Part shown: piece by piece, positions 26,903-36,444 of the stretch
Numbering within the stretch: the stretch's first letter is position 1
Layout: every line of letters starts with the position of its first letter
Source: UBA6170 sp034003505
GTDB taxonomy: Bacteria > Chloroflexota > Anaerolineae > Anaerolineales > Anaerolineaceae
NCBI GenBank assembly: GCA_034003505.1
Contig: JAVEYK010000006.1
Coordinates: forward strand, 1 to 64,000
Direction: 5' to 3'
Length of the DNA: 64,000 bases
The notes under the pieces: model-generated
The model's database searches: none
What the model was told of the DNA's origin: nothing
The model's input: only the letters and a program-made list of their open reading frames with translations
Program-made: the position numbers and the translations under genes

Positions 26903-29134
26903 ATGAAAATAGAGACATTGATGGAATCATTACCAGAAAATTACAATTTCGTTGATCGCGAAATGGTAATGAAAGCCTATAAATTTGCTGAAAAAGCTCA
27001 CGAAGGTCAAACTCGTGTTTCCGGTGAGCCTTATATCACTCATTGTGTCTCTGTGGCAGCAATTCTTGCAGAATTAAAGGTTCCTCCTGCCGTGCTCATA
27101 GCCGGTTTATTACACGACACTGTTGAAGATAGCTCCACAACGACATTGGATATCAAAAATAATTTTGGTGAGGAAATCACCAGACTCGTCGATGGTGTCA
27201 CCAAATTAACCAACCTCCCCCGTGTTTCCCGTGGGGATCAGATTACCAAACAAGACCAAACCTCCTTAAGCGATGATGGCGAAGATGATGAAGATTTTTC
27301 AGAAGATATCTTCCCTACCGTACGCGATCGTAAAAAAGATTTAACCAATGAGACTTTAAGAAAAGTCTTTCTGGCGATGGGTGATGATATCAGAGTAGTC
27401 CTGATCAAATTGGCTGATCGACTACACAATATGCGCACGCTCGGCTATATGCCAGAAAGTAAAAGAAGGAGAATCGCTCAGGAAACTCTTGATATTTTTG
27501 CTCCACTCGCCAATCGACTCGGTATCTGGCAGGTCAAATGGGAACTTGAAGACCTCGGATTTCGATATGTTAACCCGGAAAAGTATAAAGAATTAGCCAA
27601 CAACCTCTCTGTTCGTAGAGGAGACCGTGAACAGGAAATCGGTCACATTAAAGAAAATTTAAAAAAAGTGCTGTTGAATGCTGGCATTAAAAATATCGAG
27701 ATTTCCGGTAGATCCAAACATATTTATTCCATTTATAAAAAAATGGTGGAGAAAGACAAGCCTTTCGATATGGTACTCGATTTGCGCGGAGTGCGTCTTA
27801 TCGTTGATGATGTTCCCAGTTGTTACGCAGCCCTGGGTGTCATTCATACGCATTGGCGACCGATTCCGCATGAATTTGATGATTACATCGCTGCTCCAAA
27901 AGATAATTTTTATCAAAGCCTGCACACGGCCATCATTTACGAAGACGGCAAACCACTTGAGGTCCAGATCCGAACCGCTGAGATGCACCAAAATGCAGAG
28001 TTTGGTATCGCCGCGCATTGGCGCTATAAAGAACGTGGTCCACGGGATCAAACGTATGAGCAGCGCATTAATTGGCTGCGGCGCTTAATGGAATGGCGTC
28101 AGGAAGTGGAGGACGCACAGGAATTTGTCGATGGAATGAAGAGCGATGTGTTTCAGGATCGTGTTTATATCTTTACTCCACGCGGAGATATCATTGATTT
28201 GCCTTCCGGTGCCACTCCCATCGACTTTGCCTATCATGTGCACACCGAAATCGGGAATCGCTGTCGCGGTGCAAAGATAAATGGGAAATTAGTATCTTTA
28301 GATTACGCATTAAAAACAGGGGATCAAGTTGAAATATTAACGGCCAAACAGGGCGGCCCCAGCCGGGATTGGCTAAATTCAAGCCTGGGTTTGGTGAAAA
28401 CCCAACGGGCAAAATCCAAAATTAGAAACTGGTTTAAGAAACAGGATCGTAATCAAAATGCGACCCAGGGTAAGTTAATGTTGGAACGGGAGATCAAAAG
28501 GTTGGGGATAAAAAACTCCAGTCTCGATGATCTGCTTTCAAGTAATGAGATTAAAAATCTCGAAAATCTTTATGTCGGGATTGGTTGCGGAGATATATCA
28601 ATCAGCAGAGTCATCAATCAACTGATGGACACTGAACCAGAAACAGAAGATCCATTATTAGTCTCCAAACCTGCATCGGACCAACCCATGTCCAGCGATT
28701 CCATAACAGTGCTTGGGTTAAAAGGACTTTTAACTGTGTTGGCAAGATGTTGCAAACCAGCGCCGGGGGATGATATTGTCGGCTATATCACCCGTGGTCG
28801 TGGGGCAACCATTCATCGTGCCGATTGCCCCAATATGCTGCGCATGACTGATAGAGAGAGAATAGTCAAAGTATCCTGGGGTGAACTTCAAAAGACCTAT
28901 CCGGTCGCCATACAGGTAAAAGCGTACGATCGCCAGGGATTGATGGGTGATATTTCCAATGTATTAACCGCAGAGGGTGGAAATTTGATTGACATCGAAC
29001 TCAAAGTTTCCCATAATTTAGCAACCATTAAATTAACTGTCGAAGTGAGTGATATATCTCAACTCAGTCGGTTGTTAACTCGCATTGAAAACTTACCAAA
29101 TGTGATGGAAGCTTATCGAATGCGATCTACGTAA
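26903..29134 (+). CDS. rel: Bifunctional (p)ppGpp synthetase/hydrolase Rel
   Basis: Rel makes and destroys the stringent-response alarmone. Domains in order of the roughly 743-aa chain are: HD hydrolase (HDTVEDS near residue 71, ADRLHNMRT near 172), synthetase (SKHIYSIYKKM, EVQIRTAEMHQNAE), TGS (DRVYIFTPRGDIIDLPSGAT), a zinc-finger/RIS region (ARCCKPAPGDDIVG, HRADCPN), and C-terminal ACT. Both catalytic halves look intact. Unusually, an acidic stretch (DDGEDDEDFSEDIF) of roughly 25-30 residues interrupts the HD domain near residues 118-145. ATG 26903 or GTG 26894 could be the start. moeA follows 17 bp later. Confidence 0.93.
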   Translation: MKIETLMESLPENYNFVDREMVMKAYKFAEKAHEGQTRVSGEPYITHCVSVAAILAELKVPPAVLIAGLLHDTVEDSSTTTLDIKNNFGEEITRLVDGVTKLTNLPRVSRGDQITKQDQTSLSDDGEDDEDFSEDIFPTVRDRKKDLTNETLRKVFLAMGDDIRVVLIKLADRLHNMRTLGYMPESKRRRIAQETLDIFAPLANRLGIWQVKWELEDLGFRYVNPEKYKELANNLSVRRGDREQEIGHIKENLKKVLLNAGIKNIEISGRSKHIYSIYKKMVEKDKPFDMVLDLRGVRLIVDDVPSCYAALGVIHTHWRPIPHEFDDYIAAPKDNFYQSLHTAIIYEDGKPLEVQIRTAEMHQNAEFGIAAHWRYKERGPRDQTYEQRINWLRRLMEWRQEVEDAQEFVDGMKSDVFQDRVYIFTPRGDIIDLPSGATPIDFAYHVHTEIGNRCRGAKINGKLVSLDYALKTGDQVEILTAKQGGPSRDWLNSSLGLVKTQRAKSKIRNWFKKQDRNQNATQGKLMLEREIKRLGIKNSSLDDLLSSNEIKNLENLYVGIGCGDISISRVINQLMDTEPETEDPLLVSKPASDQPMSSDSITVLGLKGLLTVLARCCKPAPGDDIVGYITRGRGATIHRADCPNMLRMTDRERIVKVSWGELQKTYPVAIQVKAYDRQGLMGDISNVLTAEGGNLIDIELKVSHNLATIKLTVEVSDISQLSRLLTRIENLPNVMEAYRMRST

Positions 29135-29151
29135 AAAGCAGGAACAACTCG

Positions 29152-30384
29152 TTGGAAACATTATTATCAGTAGAATCAGCAAGAAATATCATTCTTGAAA
29201 AATTTCAGATCAAAAACAGTGTTTTATTATCATTGACTGCTTCGCTGGCAAGAGTTTTATCTACCGATATTTTTGCCATCCTGAACCTGCCCCCATTTAA
29301 CAATTCAAGTATGGATGGCTTTGCTGTGATTTCAGAAAATATCCAGGATGCATCAAATCAAAACCCGGTCAAATTGGACGTTGTTGAAGATATCGCAGCT
29401 GGTATGGCACCCAGGCACACAATTAATTCCGGTCAGGCATCCAGAATTATGACCGGGGCTCCTTTACCCCCCGGGGCAGATGCAGTTGTACCTGTGGAGG
29501 ACACCAATTTTTCAGATCGGTATTATCAAAGAGAATTACCCTCCTGTATCCAGGTGTTTAGATCAGTTTCACCCGGAGATTATGTGCGTCCACAGGGACA
29601 GGATATCCGAAAAGGTGAAAAAATATTTTCCAAAGGGCATCTATTAAGGCCACAGGATTTGGGTTTTTTAGCCGCTCAGGGGTTCGAAAAAATTGAAACC
29701 GTTGCGCAACCAGTAATAGCTTTATTGTCTTCCGGAGATGAACTCGCAAAGCCGGGAGAGACATTACAGCCAGGTAAAATTTATGACTCAAATACCATTA
29801 CCATCAAAAGTTTAATCGAGTCTTTCGGTGCTAAAGTGATTGACCTGGGCATAGCCAGGGATGACCTGGCTGACATTCACAACAAATTACAGTCCGTTCA
29901 ATCATTGCAAATTGATTTGCTCGTTTCTACTGCCGGTGTCAGTGTGGGCGTCTATGATTTCATTCGTGAAGTTATCCTCAAAGATGGAATTCTGAATTTC
30001 TGGAAAGTAAATATGCGGCCGGGTAAACCACTCACCTTTGGTGAATATATGCAGATACCTTTTATCGGTTTACCTGGAAATCCAGTTTCAGCTTTCGTTT
30101 CAACGCTGATTTTCATTAAACCAATCATCCATCAATTACTTGGCATCCAGAAAAATATCGACCTCCACACCGCCATTTTGAATGAAGAAATCAATTCTGA
30201 TGGACGGGAAAGTTATTTACGGGCAGAAGTTTTGTTTGACCAGGGGAACTATCTGGCTAAACTCACCGGTCATCAGGGTTCAGGAAATATATACTCATTA
30301 GTTTGTGCAAACGCTTTACTGATTATTCCTGCTGGTGTAAAATCCCTGCCTAAAGGTAACAAGGTAAATTTCTTTTGGATTTAA
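29152..30384 (+). CDS. moeA: Molybdopterin molybdenumtransferase
   Basis: MoeA inserts molybdate into adenylated molybdopterin. The 410-aa chain shows the N-terminal LPPFNNSSMDGFAV motif, the GQASRIMTGAPLPPGADAVV block (residues 95-114), the molybdopterin-binding core with TAGVSVGVYDF, RPGKP and the GLPGNPVS loop, and a C-terminal beta domain. It starts with TTG at 29152, with AGGA upstream. Within this window its cofactor would supply the formate dehydrogenase at 54675. Confidence 0.93.
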   Translation: METLLSVESARNIILEKFQIKNSVLLSLTASLARVLSTDIFAILNLPPFNNSSMDGFAVISENIQDASNQNPVKLDVVEDIAAGMAPRHTINSGQASRIMTGAPLPPGADAVVPVEDTNFSDRYYQRELPSCIQVFRSVSPGDYVRPQGQDIRKGEKIFSKGHLLRPQDLGFLAAQGFEKIETVAQPVIALLSSGDELAKPGETLQPGKIYDSNTITIKSLIESFGAKVIDLGIARDDLADIHNKLQSVQSLQIDLLVSTAGVSVGVYDFIREVILKDGILNFWKVNMRPGKPLTFGEYMQIPFIGLPGNPVSAFVSTLIFIKPIIHQLLGIQKNIDLHTAILNEEINSDGRESYLRAEVLFDQGNYLAKLTGHQGSGNIYSLVCANALLIIPAGVKSLPKGNKVNFFWI

Positions 30385-30391
30385 CGAGTTT

Positions 30392-30829
30392 ATGAAGCTA
30401 AAAATTGGTACGATAATAATCGCCATTCTCGGAAGCCTGGATGCGATCTATCTAACAATTATTAAATTTACAGACAATAAAGCTTTATGTATACAAGGCA
30501 TTGGCGATTGTTGGACAGTAAATAACAGCAGTTATTCAGAATGGAATGGAATACCAATCTCATTATTTGGCATCCTCGCTTATTTAAGCATAATTTTGAT
30601 ATTAACTTTACAAAATCGAGTAAAATTCCTTGTCGATTTTGGCAGCATTTTTGTTTTTGGTATCGCATTAATTGGTTTTTTATTTTCAATTTATTTGACA
30701 TACCTGCAATTTGCTGTTATTAAAGCGGTTTGTCCATTTTGTATTGTTTCTGCCACCACAATGACAATAGTTTTTTTCCTTTCTCTCATAACATTACGCA
30801 ACGAGCAAAGAGAAAACAATCTAGACTAA
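30392..30829 (+). CDS. VKOR-family quinone-linked thiol oxidoreductase
   Basis: This 145-aa membrane protein has four predicted helices. The VKOR signature is complete: loop cysteines C33 and C40 (ALCIQGIGDC), the Ser in GIPISLFG (S57), and the redox CPFC at residues 114-117 at the start of the last helix. In bacteria VKOR reoxidises a DsbA-like thioredoxin and passes electrons to quinone, so it supports disulfide formation outside the membrane. No DsbA fusion or neighbour is seen. It follows moeA by 7 bp. Confidence 0.88.
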   Translation: MKLKIGTIIIAILGSLDAIYLTIIKFTDNKALCIQGIGDCWTVNNSSYSEWNGIPISLFGILAYLSIILILTLQNRVKFLVDFGSIFVFGIALIGFLFSIYLTYLQFAVIKAVCPFCIVSATTMTIVFFLSLITLRNEQRENNLD

Positions 30830-30856
30830 ATTTGATATATCAGGAGGAAATTATAA

Positions 30857-31096
30857 ATGCCAAAGATTCGATGTCATTATGAGGATTGTGAGTTTTTAGA
30901 TGAAGGGTTTTGTTCCGCGGCATTGATTGAACTCGACCCCGACAAAGGTTGTTTAACCTACACACCCTCTGCTGATTCTATACCTGAAGAACCCTGGGAT
31001 AATGACGATGAAGATGAAGCGGATGAATGGGGGGAATTGACCAGTTTAGACGAAGAAGACGAAGATGACTGGCTGGATGAGGACGAAGAATACTAA
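30857..31096 (+). CDS. Small protein with Cys-rich head and very acidic tail
   Basis: The 79-aa product has four Cys in its first 32 residues (C6, C11, C19, C32), spaced like a small metal site. Its last 35 residues are almost all Asp, Glu and Trp. A strong AGGAGG lies upstream and an intrinsic terminator directly follows, so it is surely expressed. The Cys spacing recalls DUF1540-like metal-binding proteins, but the match is not certain. Function unknown. Confidence 0.75.
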   Translation: MPKIRCHYEDCEFLDEGFCSAALIELDPDKGCLTYTPSADSIPEEPWDNDDEDEADEWGELTSLDEEDEDDWLDEDEEY

Positions 31097-31103
31097 GGGA
31101 AAG

Positions 31104-31134
31104 AAAAAGCAGCTGAAAAGGCTGTTTTTTCTTT
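31104..31134 (+). terminator. Intrinsic terminator ending the rel-moeA-VKOR run
   Basis: CAGC/GCTG flanked by A-T pairs (AAAAAG...TTTTTT, one G-T pair) forms a stem of about 10 bp. T-rich sequence continues to 31135. Confidence 0.85.
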
Positions 31135-31202
31135 TAATTAATTGAATCATTTTTATCGTTATCACAAGAATTTTTTTATTGATATATTCCAAATATAGGT
31201 CT

Positions 31203-31595
31203 TCAATTTATTATCGCTTCTGGGTCTACCAACGTGGTACGGATTTTCCAAATTCCATCAATCTTATCCATGATCATAACGATTTTAGTATCAGATGTTC
31301 TCCAGCTTAATAAAGCAATTCCACCGTGGATTTCCACTGTTGGATTGGGATCATCCAAGCTGTATTGGCCTGTTTCAAACAATTTGAAATAATTATTAGG
31401 CGTTAAAACGCAAACGTCATATTTTTTATTTTCATCAATCCCTTGTTGCGTCACCAATAAAGTTGCAGCGCTTAAATCACCTTCAGCACAAAATTCTTCA
31501 AACTCATAATAAGTGTTTTTTGGCCCATCACTTAAACGAGTACAGTTTGTTAAAAAAAATATTGAAATAATGAAAGTGATGAATAGTCTCTTCAA
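31203..31595 (-). CDS. Hypothetical lipoprotein, 130 aa
   Basis: The N-terminus MKRLFITFIISIFFLTNC is a lipoprotein signal with Cys18 in an LTNC lipobox. The mature part is small and mixed alpha/beta, with a C-terminal beta pattern (KIVMIMDKIDGIWKIRTTLV) like NTF2-type proteins that follow a helical head. No catalytic motif is visible. It stands alone, followed by a convergent terminator region. Confidence 0.7.
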   Translation of the reverse strand: MKRLFITFIISIFFLTNCTRLSDGPKNTYYEFEEFCAEGDLSAATLLVTQQGIDENKKYDVCVLTPNNYFKLFETGQYSLDDPNPTVEIHGGIALLSWRTSDTKIVMIMDKIDGIWKIRTTLVDPEAIIN

Positions 31596-31874
31596 TGTTG
31601 TCTTTCCTTTTTCAAATGGAGGTGAATTTTTGTCGGTGTGTTTGTTACTCTTTCCAGGACCCAGGAATATCTCATATTAATTGGTTCTTCATAATAAAAA
31701 AGCTCAATCACCGGGCACCTGCATCATCGAATTATGTAAGATCAAAATCATACCTCATTTGATGATTAATCAGGCAGTAGAGAGCTATTTCCATCCAGTT
31801 AACACAAACCTATGGTTATAGCCTGTTTAGGAGAGATCAATAGATTATCTGTTGTTGCTGTCTGCATTTCAAAA
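31596..31874. other. Intergenic gap without recognisable features
   Basis: This 279-bp AT-rich gap lies between the lipoprotein gene and the FAD-Rieske gene. No ORF with a start signal, RNA fold or clear promoter was found on either strand. Confidence 0.6.
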
Positions 31875-33407
31875 TTATAAATCAATTCTCTTTAAGTCAG
31901 TATTTGCAACTCCTTCGATCACTTTTCCATCATAATTAAATCTAGACCCATGACATGGGCAATCAAAACTTCTTTCAGCATTGTTAAATTCCAGTTCGCA
32001 CCCCAGATGAGTACAGGTACTATCCGATAAAAAGAGTTTTCCCTTGGGATCTCTATAAGCAGCAATTCTTTTTCCATGGTACTTAATAATCCCGCCTTCA
32101 TCATTTTTGATGTCATTTAAGTCCATCTCATCCGGAAAAATTTTCCCTTTAATAAGTTCTTTTGCCACGTTAATATTCGTTTTTATGAAGCTACCCAAAT
32201 TACTTTTTACTTCTCCTCTTGATGGATTGTATAACTCTTCATACTTAGAATGAATGCCACTGATTAAATCTGTTATCAGAATACTGGAGAAACTGCCCTT
32301 ACTCATACCCCATTTATTAAATCCCGTCGCTACAAATATATTTTCATCATTTGAAGTAAGATTTCCGATGTAAGGAATATTGTCTATAGATTTATAGTCT
32401 TGTGCAGACCACCTGAATGCTGGATAATCCACTCCAAAATTGGTTCTTGCGAACTCCAGTAACCTTTTATAGCTTTCTATTTCCGAATCAGATTGACCCA
32501 CTTTATGTCCCTGACCCCCTACTAACAGATAATGGATTCCATCTGTGTACGATAATCTCAGTGAATAGGGAGAGTCGGAATTAGAAATCACCATATAGTG
32601 TTCATCGAAAGGTTCTTTGATCGCAAATGCGAGTAAATAAGATCTCAGTGCTTCCAGCCTTGTAAAATAAAATCCATTCTCCTCAAAGATGGGATAAGCT
32701 GTGGCGAGGACCAGTTTTTTGCAACTGATAACCTTTTCCTTTTCTGTCACTATTTTTATAGATTCATTTTCTCTTACAAGCTTTTTAGCTTTCGTATTTT
32801 TAAAGATAGAAACATTATTTTTTAACAAGTAAGTGATTAAAAAATCCAAAAATTTTACCGGGTTCAGTTCAAATTGTGAATCAACCTTTAATCCTCCCTT
32901 TCCTTTAAGGTTAAATGGTAAATCGTAGATTATCTCATGAGGGATGTTTAATTGTTCATAAGCTGATTTTTCCTCTAATAGTTCATCAAATTGTTCTTCA
33001 CTTTCTGCATAGATGATTGAAGAAGTCTCTTTAAAATCACAGGATATGTTGTGTTTTTCAATCATCGAACGAACTAAATTCAAACCCTCTAATTGGGATT
33101 CGTAGTATAGTTTAGCTGTGTTTAAATCATAATTTTTTAATATTTCACTGTAAATTAGATCATGCTGAAAAGTAAACTTCGCGGTGGTATTTCCGCTCGC
33201 TAAATGAATTGGTTCCTGTTTGTCAATAAGTACCACCTTAAAACCGGCTTCATGTAGTCGATAAGCTGATGTAATTCCAGTAATGCCTGCACCAACGATA
33301 CACACATCACAATTAATATCTTCTTCCAATGTAGGAATATCACTGGCAATGCCATCTTTCAGCCACAATGATAAACTTCGCTTCTCAAATATCGTTGTAT
33401 TTTCCAT
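31875..33407 (-). CDS. FAD-dependent oxidoreductase with C-terminal Rieske domain
   Basis: The 510-aa protein joins a DAO-type FAD domain (CDVCIVGAGITGITSAYRLH near residue 30) to a C-terminal Rieske [2Fe-2S] domain whose ligands are in CTHLGC and CPCHGSRF. The same architecture occurs in YhfW-like proteins of Bacillus, whose substrate is unknown. The start at 33407 is preferred over an upstream ATG because GAGGAGG lies 7-9 bases before it. The gene is AT-rich and stands apart from its neighbours, which could indicate acquisition, though that is only an impression. Confidence 0.88.
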   Translation of the reverse strand: MENTTIFEKRSLSLWLKDGIASDIPTLEEDINCDVCIVGAGITGITSAYRLHEAGFKVVLIDKQEPIHLASGNTTAKFTFQHDLIYSEILKNYDLNTAKLYYESQLEGLNLVRSMIEKHNISCDFKETSSIIYAESEEQFDELLEEKSAYEQLNIPHEIIYDLPFNLKGKGGLKVDSQFELNPVKFLDFLITYLLKNNVSIFKNTKAKKLVRENESIKIVTEKEKVISCKKLVLATAYPIFEENGFYFTRLEALRSYLLAFAIKEPFDEHYMVISNSDSPYSLRLSYTDGIHYLLVGGQGHKVGQSDSEIESYKRLLEFARTNFGVDYPAFRWSAQDYKSIDNIPYIGNLTSNDENIFVATGFNKWGMSKGSFSSILITDLISGIHSKYEELYNPSRGEVKSNLGSFIKTNINVAKELIKGKIFPDEMDLNDIKNDEGGIIKYHGKRIAAYRDPKGKLFLSDSTCTHLGCELEFNNAERSFDCPCHGSRFNYDGKVIEGVANTDLKRIDL

Positions 33408-33560
33408 TTTTTCCTCCTCCAAATCTAACTTCAATATTTGATTTACTCTTCTTCTCAAAGGATAATAATTTTGCTTAAAATTTCAAGCCGAACCTTCTAA
33501 ATTCAGCAAAAAATCCTCCATTCTGCATTTAGAATGTAATTGGCCATCCTGTTAATCTGT

Positions 33561-33579
33561 TTTTCAGCAAAGCTGAAAA
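33561..33579. repeat. Perfect 8-bp inverted repeat upstream of the FAD-Rieske gene
   Basis: TTTTCAGC and GCTGAAAA flank a 3-nt loop. Neither strand has a downstream T-run, so it may be an operator or a weak terminator of the tRNA-Gln transcript rather than a classic terminator. The surrounding gap (33408-33664) shows no gene. Confidence 0.5.
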
Positions 33580-33664
33580 CGATAAGTGCAACCATTAAAA
33601 AGTGCACCAGTTTGATTCATTATTAAAATAAATGTGGCGGTGTTTGACCGCCACAAACTGCTAG

Positions 33665-33735
33665 CTGGGGGCAACAGATTCGAACTGCTACTAACTGTTC
33701 CAGAGACAGCCGTCCTACCATTAGACGAGCCCCCA
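33665..33735 (-). tRNA. tRNA-Gln (CUG anticodon)
   Basis: The 71-nt cloverleaf has acceptor TGGGGGC/GCCCCCA with discriminator G, anticodon loop CTCTGGA (anticodon CTG) on a GCTGT/ACAGT stem, and the T-loop GTTCGAATC. CCA is not encoded. It lies 90 bp downstream of gltX on the same strand. Confidence 0.94.
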
Positions 33736-33825
33736 CTGCCGCAAGTTTATCATATTCGGATTTCATTGTACAGGGATTTTTTTAATAATTATCTGAAAGA
33801 AAAATTTCCTGGACAATGAATCTAA

Positions 33826-35307
33826 TTATGTGTAGCTTTCTAACATCTTGATGGCATCTTCAATTCTTGAAATCACTTTTTCTTTGCCAATAATTTCCAT
33901 GGTTTCAAATAATGGTGGGCTGACCAATCGCCCGGTGACGGCTACGCGCAAAATACCAAATATCTGACCAGGTTTGTAACCCAATTTTTCCACCAATTCT
34001 CGCATGGGTGGTTCAGCAGTTTCGTGATTGATCTGAGGTAACTGCAGCAAGACCTGATGGATTTCCTTCAGAATAGTGAAAGACTCTGCCTGGGTCGTAT
34101 TCTTTGCGATTAATTCAGCAGGATTAATAACAACATCGTCTTCAAACATAAACCCGGCCAGTTCAGGTGCATCATCCAGGGTTTGTAATCGTTCCTGAAT
34201 AATGGGTGCAATCTGTTCTAATTTTTCCCTATCTGGTTTGTAACCCTTTTCAACAAAAAAGGGATGGATTCTATCTGTCAAATCCGGGATGCTCAGATTG
34301 CGAATATGCAACCCGTTAAAGTAATCGAACTTTGTGAAATTGATTGCTGCAGGCGAAGGGTTAAGTTTTTCCAGACTGAATTTTTCAACCAAATCATCCA
34401 ATAAAAAGAATTCCGTATGATCGTCATAACTCCACCCCATTAACGCAATCCAATTAATGACTGCCTCCGGTAAATAGCCCAATTCACGCAGATCTTTTAT
34501 AAAAATGGATTTTCCATCCTTAGCCAGATCTGAAGCCTCCCGCTTGCTCATTTTCCCTTTTCCCGAGGGTTTCAGGAAAACACTCAAGTGTACCCAGACA
34601 GGTTCCTGCCAGCCAAAAGCCTTATGGATCAAACTGTGCAACGGGAAAGTCGGCAGCCACTCAGAACCTCGCAATACATGCGTAATTTCCATCAAATGAT
34701 CATCCACTGGAGCCGCCAGATGATATAAGGCCAAACCATCCGATTTTACAAGAATCGAATCATCCAGGGAGCTATTCTCAACAACAATTTCTCCTCTGAG
34801 AAGGTCGTGAACTGTTGTTGTCCCCGTCTTGGGAGTCTTAAATCGAACAACATGGTTTTCTCCATTTCGAATGCGACGATCTGCTTCTTCTAAAGATATG
34901 TCCCGGCAGGTGCCGTCGTATTTTGTCGTCTCTTTATTGCGGATTTGCTCTTCCCGGACTTTCTGCAAGTGTTCATGTGTACAAAAACAGTAAAACGCAT
35001 GGCCGGATTCCACTAATTTCCGGGCATAGCGCTGGTAGATTTCTTTCCGTTCTGATTGACGGTAGGGACCATACTCGCCGCCTTTATCCGGCCCTTCATC
35101 CCATTCCAGTCCCAACCAATGCAATCCATCCAATAATTCCTGCTCGGCACCTTCAACATACCTTTTTTGGTCTGTATCCTCAATTCGTAAAATAAACTGA
35201 CCCCCGGTTTGTCTGGCGAATAGATAATCATATAATGCTGTACGGGCACTCCCTAAGTGCATATGACCAGTGGGTGAAGGGGCAAAACGAACGCGGGCTG
35301 GTTTCAT
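33826..35307 (-). CDS. gltX: Glutamyl-tRNA synthetase
   Basis: This class I synthetase charges tRNA-Glu, and in organisms without GlnRS also tRNA-Gln. The 493-aa chain has RFAPSPTGHMHLGSARTAL (HIGH box as HMHLG), RIEDTDQKRY, and KMSKREAS (the KMSKS loop). The C-terminal anticodon-binding helical domain is present at normal length. The tRNA-Gln gene directly downstream hints at a non-discriminating enzyme, but that is inference. It follows rodA by 19 bp. Confidence 0.96.
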   Translation of the reverse strand: MKPARVRFAPSPTGHMHLGSARTALYDYLFARQTGGQFILRIEDTDQKRYVEGAEQELLDGLHWLGLEWDEGPDKGGEYGPYRQSERKEIYQRYARKLVESGHAFYCFCTHEHLQKVREEQIRNKETTKYDGTCRDISLEEADRRIRNGENHVVRFKTPKTGTTTVHDLLRGEIVVENSSLDDSILVKSDGLALYHLAAPVDDHLMEITHVLRGSEWLPTFPLHSLIHKAFGWQEPVWVHLSVFLKPSGKGKMSKREASDLAKDGKSIFIKDLRELGYLPEAVINWIALMGWSYDDHTEFFLLDDLVEKFSLEKLNPSPAAINFTKFDYFNGLHIRNLSIPDLTDRIHPFFVEKGYKPDREKLEQIAPIIQERLQTLDDAPELAGFMFEDDVVINPAELIAKNTTQAESFTILKEIHQVLLQLPQINHETAEPPMRELVEKLGYKPGQIFGILRVAVTGRLVSPPLFETMEIIGKEKVISRIEDAIKMLESYT

Positions 35308-35326
35308 TGGTATTCTTCTCCTATTA

Positions 35327-36421
35327 TTATTCTCGATGCCTATGCGCAGAAACGCTCTCTACAAATCCGATCCCCAATAACAACGAGGCTAACGAGCTGC
35401 CTCCATAACTGATAAATGGCAAGGTTAACCCGGTGACCGGCAAAACATTCAGGTTCACGCCTATATTAACCGCCATTTGGAAAAAGAGCAATGTGCCCAC
35501 CCCATAAGCAATTAATTGACCGAACATATCCGAGGCTTTCTGGCCTACTCTGAAACAGCGATATATGATAAACACCAGGATCGACATGATAAATACGGTT
35601 CCAATAAATCCAAACTCGTGAGCCATTGCAGAAAAAATAAAATCAGTATGGCGCACTTTTAAGAAACGCAATTGAACTTGTGGTCCTTGACCATATCCCA
35701 AACCTAGTAAGCCTCCCGAGCCAATCGAAATTTTGGCCTGATCTACGTTGAATGTTTCTCCAAATCTTGCATTTGGATCTGGAAACAAAAAATCTGTTAC
35801 CCGCCGTTGCTGATAGTCCTCTAGAAAACTAAAGCCGATCGCACCTATAACAATTCCGACCGCCAAAAATAACATTAAATATTTAAACGGCAATCCTGCA
35901 TACCACAAAAGAGCAAACCAGATCACAAAAATGACGATTGACATGCTTAAATTAGGTTGGATAAATATCCACAAAACAACAAAAGCAGTGATCAGGAAAC
36001 TCTTTAGAATCCAATTCAAATTTTTATCCTGGTCCTGGGTTTTATAAAAATAATCCGCCAGTATCACAATCATGATCGTTTTTACCAATTCAGAGGGTTG
36101 GATCAGAATAACACCAGTATCAAACCAGCGAGCTGACCCATAGACTGCTGTTCCAATGACATAGATACCCATCAAAATAAGAACTGAAAATATATACATA
36201 ATACGGGTTAACGAGGATAGGTAACGATAATCGATGAGTGAGGTCAGAAAAAGAACAACAAATCCACCCACCACAAATATCACCTGTCTGGATACAGAAT
36301 TGGCTATTTGTTCATTTCCAGCAATCGCGGATTGAATCATCGCAATTCCAAAAATACATAGAATAAGCACGCCCCCAAATAATAAATAATCAAATTGCTG
36401 CCAGAAATCTCGTTTAAACAT
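35327..36421 (-). CDS. rodA: Peptidoglycan glycosyltransferase RodA (SEDS family)
   Basis: RodA polymerises lipid II for side-wall growth together with PBP2. The 364-aa protein has about ten membrane helices. SEDS signatures are SARWFDTGVILIQPSEL in the middle and PVTGLTLPFISYGGSSL near the C-terminus. The extracellular loop with LGLGYGQGPQVQLRFLKVRHTDFIFS (split here over helices) is typical. It is the last cell-shape gene of the mre-min run. Confidence 0.95.
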   Translation of the reverse strand: MFKRDFWQQFDYLLFGGVLILCIFGIAMIQSAIAGNEQIANSVSRQVIFVVGGFVVLFLTSLIDYRYLSSLTRIMYIFSVLILMGIYVIGTAVYGSARWFDTGVILIQPSELVKTIMIVILADYFYKTQDQDKNLNWILKSFLITAFVVLWIFIQPNLSMSIVIFVIWFALLWYAGLPFKYLMLFLAVGIVIGAIGFSFLEDYQQRRVTDFLFPDPNARFGETFNVDQAKISIGSGGLLGLGYGQGPQVQLRFLKVRHTDFIFSAMAHEFGFIGTVFIMSILVFIIYRCFRVGQKASDMFGQLIAYGVGTLLFFQMAVNIGVNLNVLPVTGLTLPFISYGGSSLASLLLGIGFVESVSAHRHRE

Positions 36422-36444
36422 TTTTATTTCTTACGACGATCGTT

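Noticed and set aside
27659..28051. 130-codon minus-strand frame inside rel
   Set aside because: Overlaps the conserved synthetase domain of rel in full.
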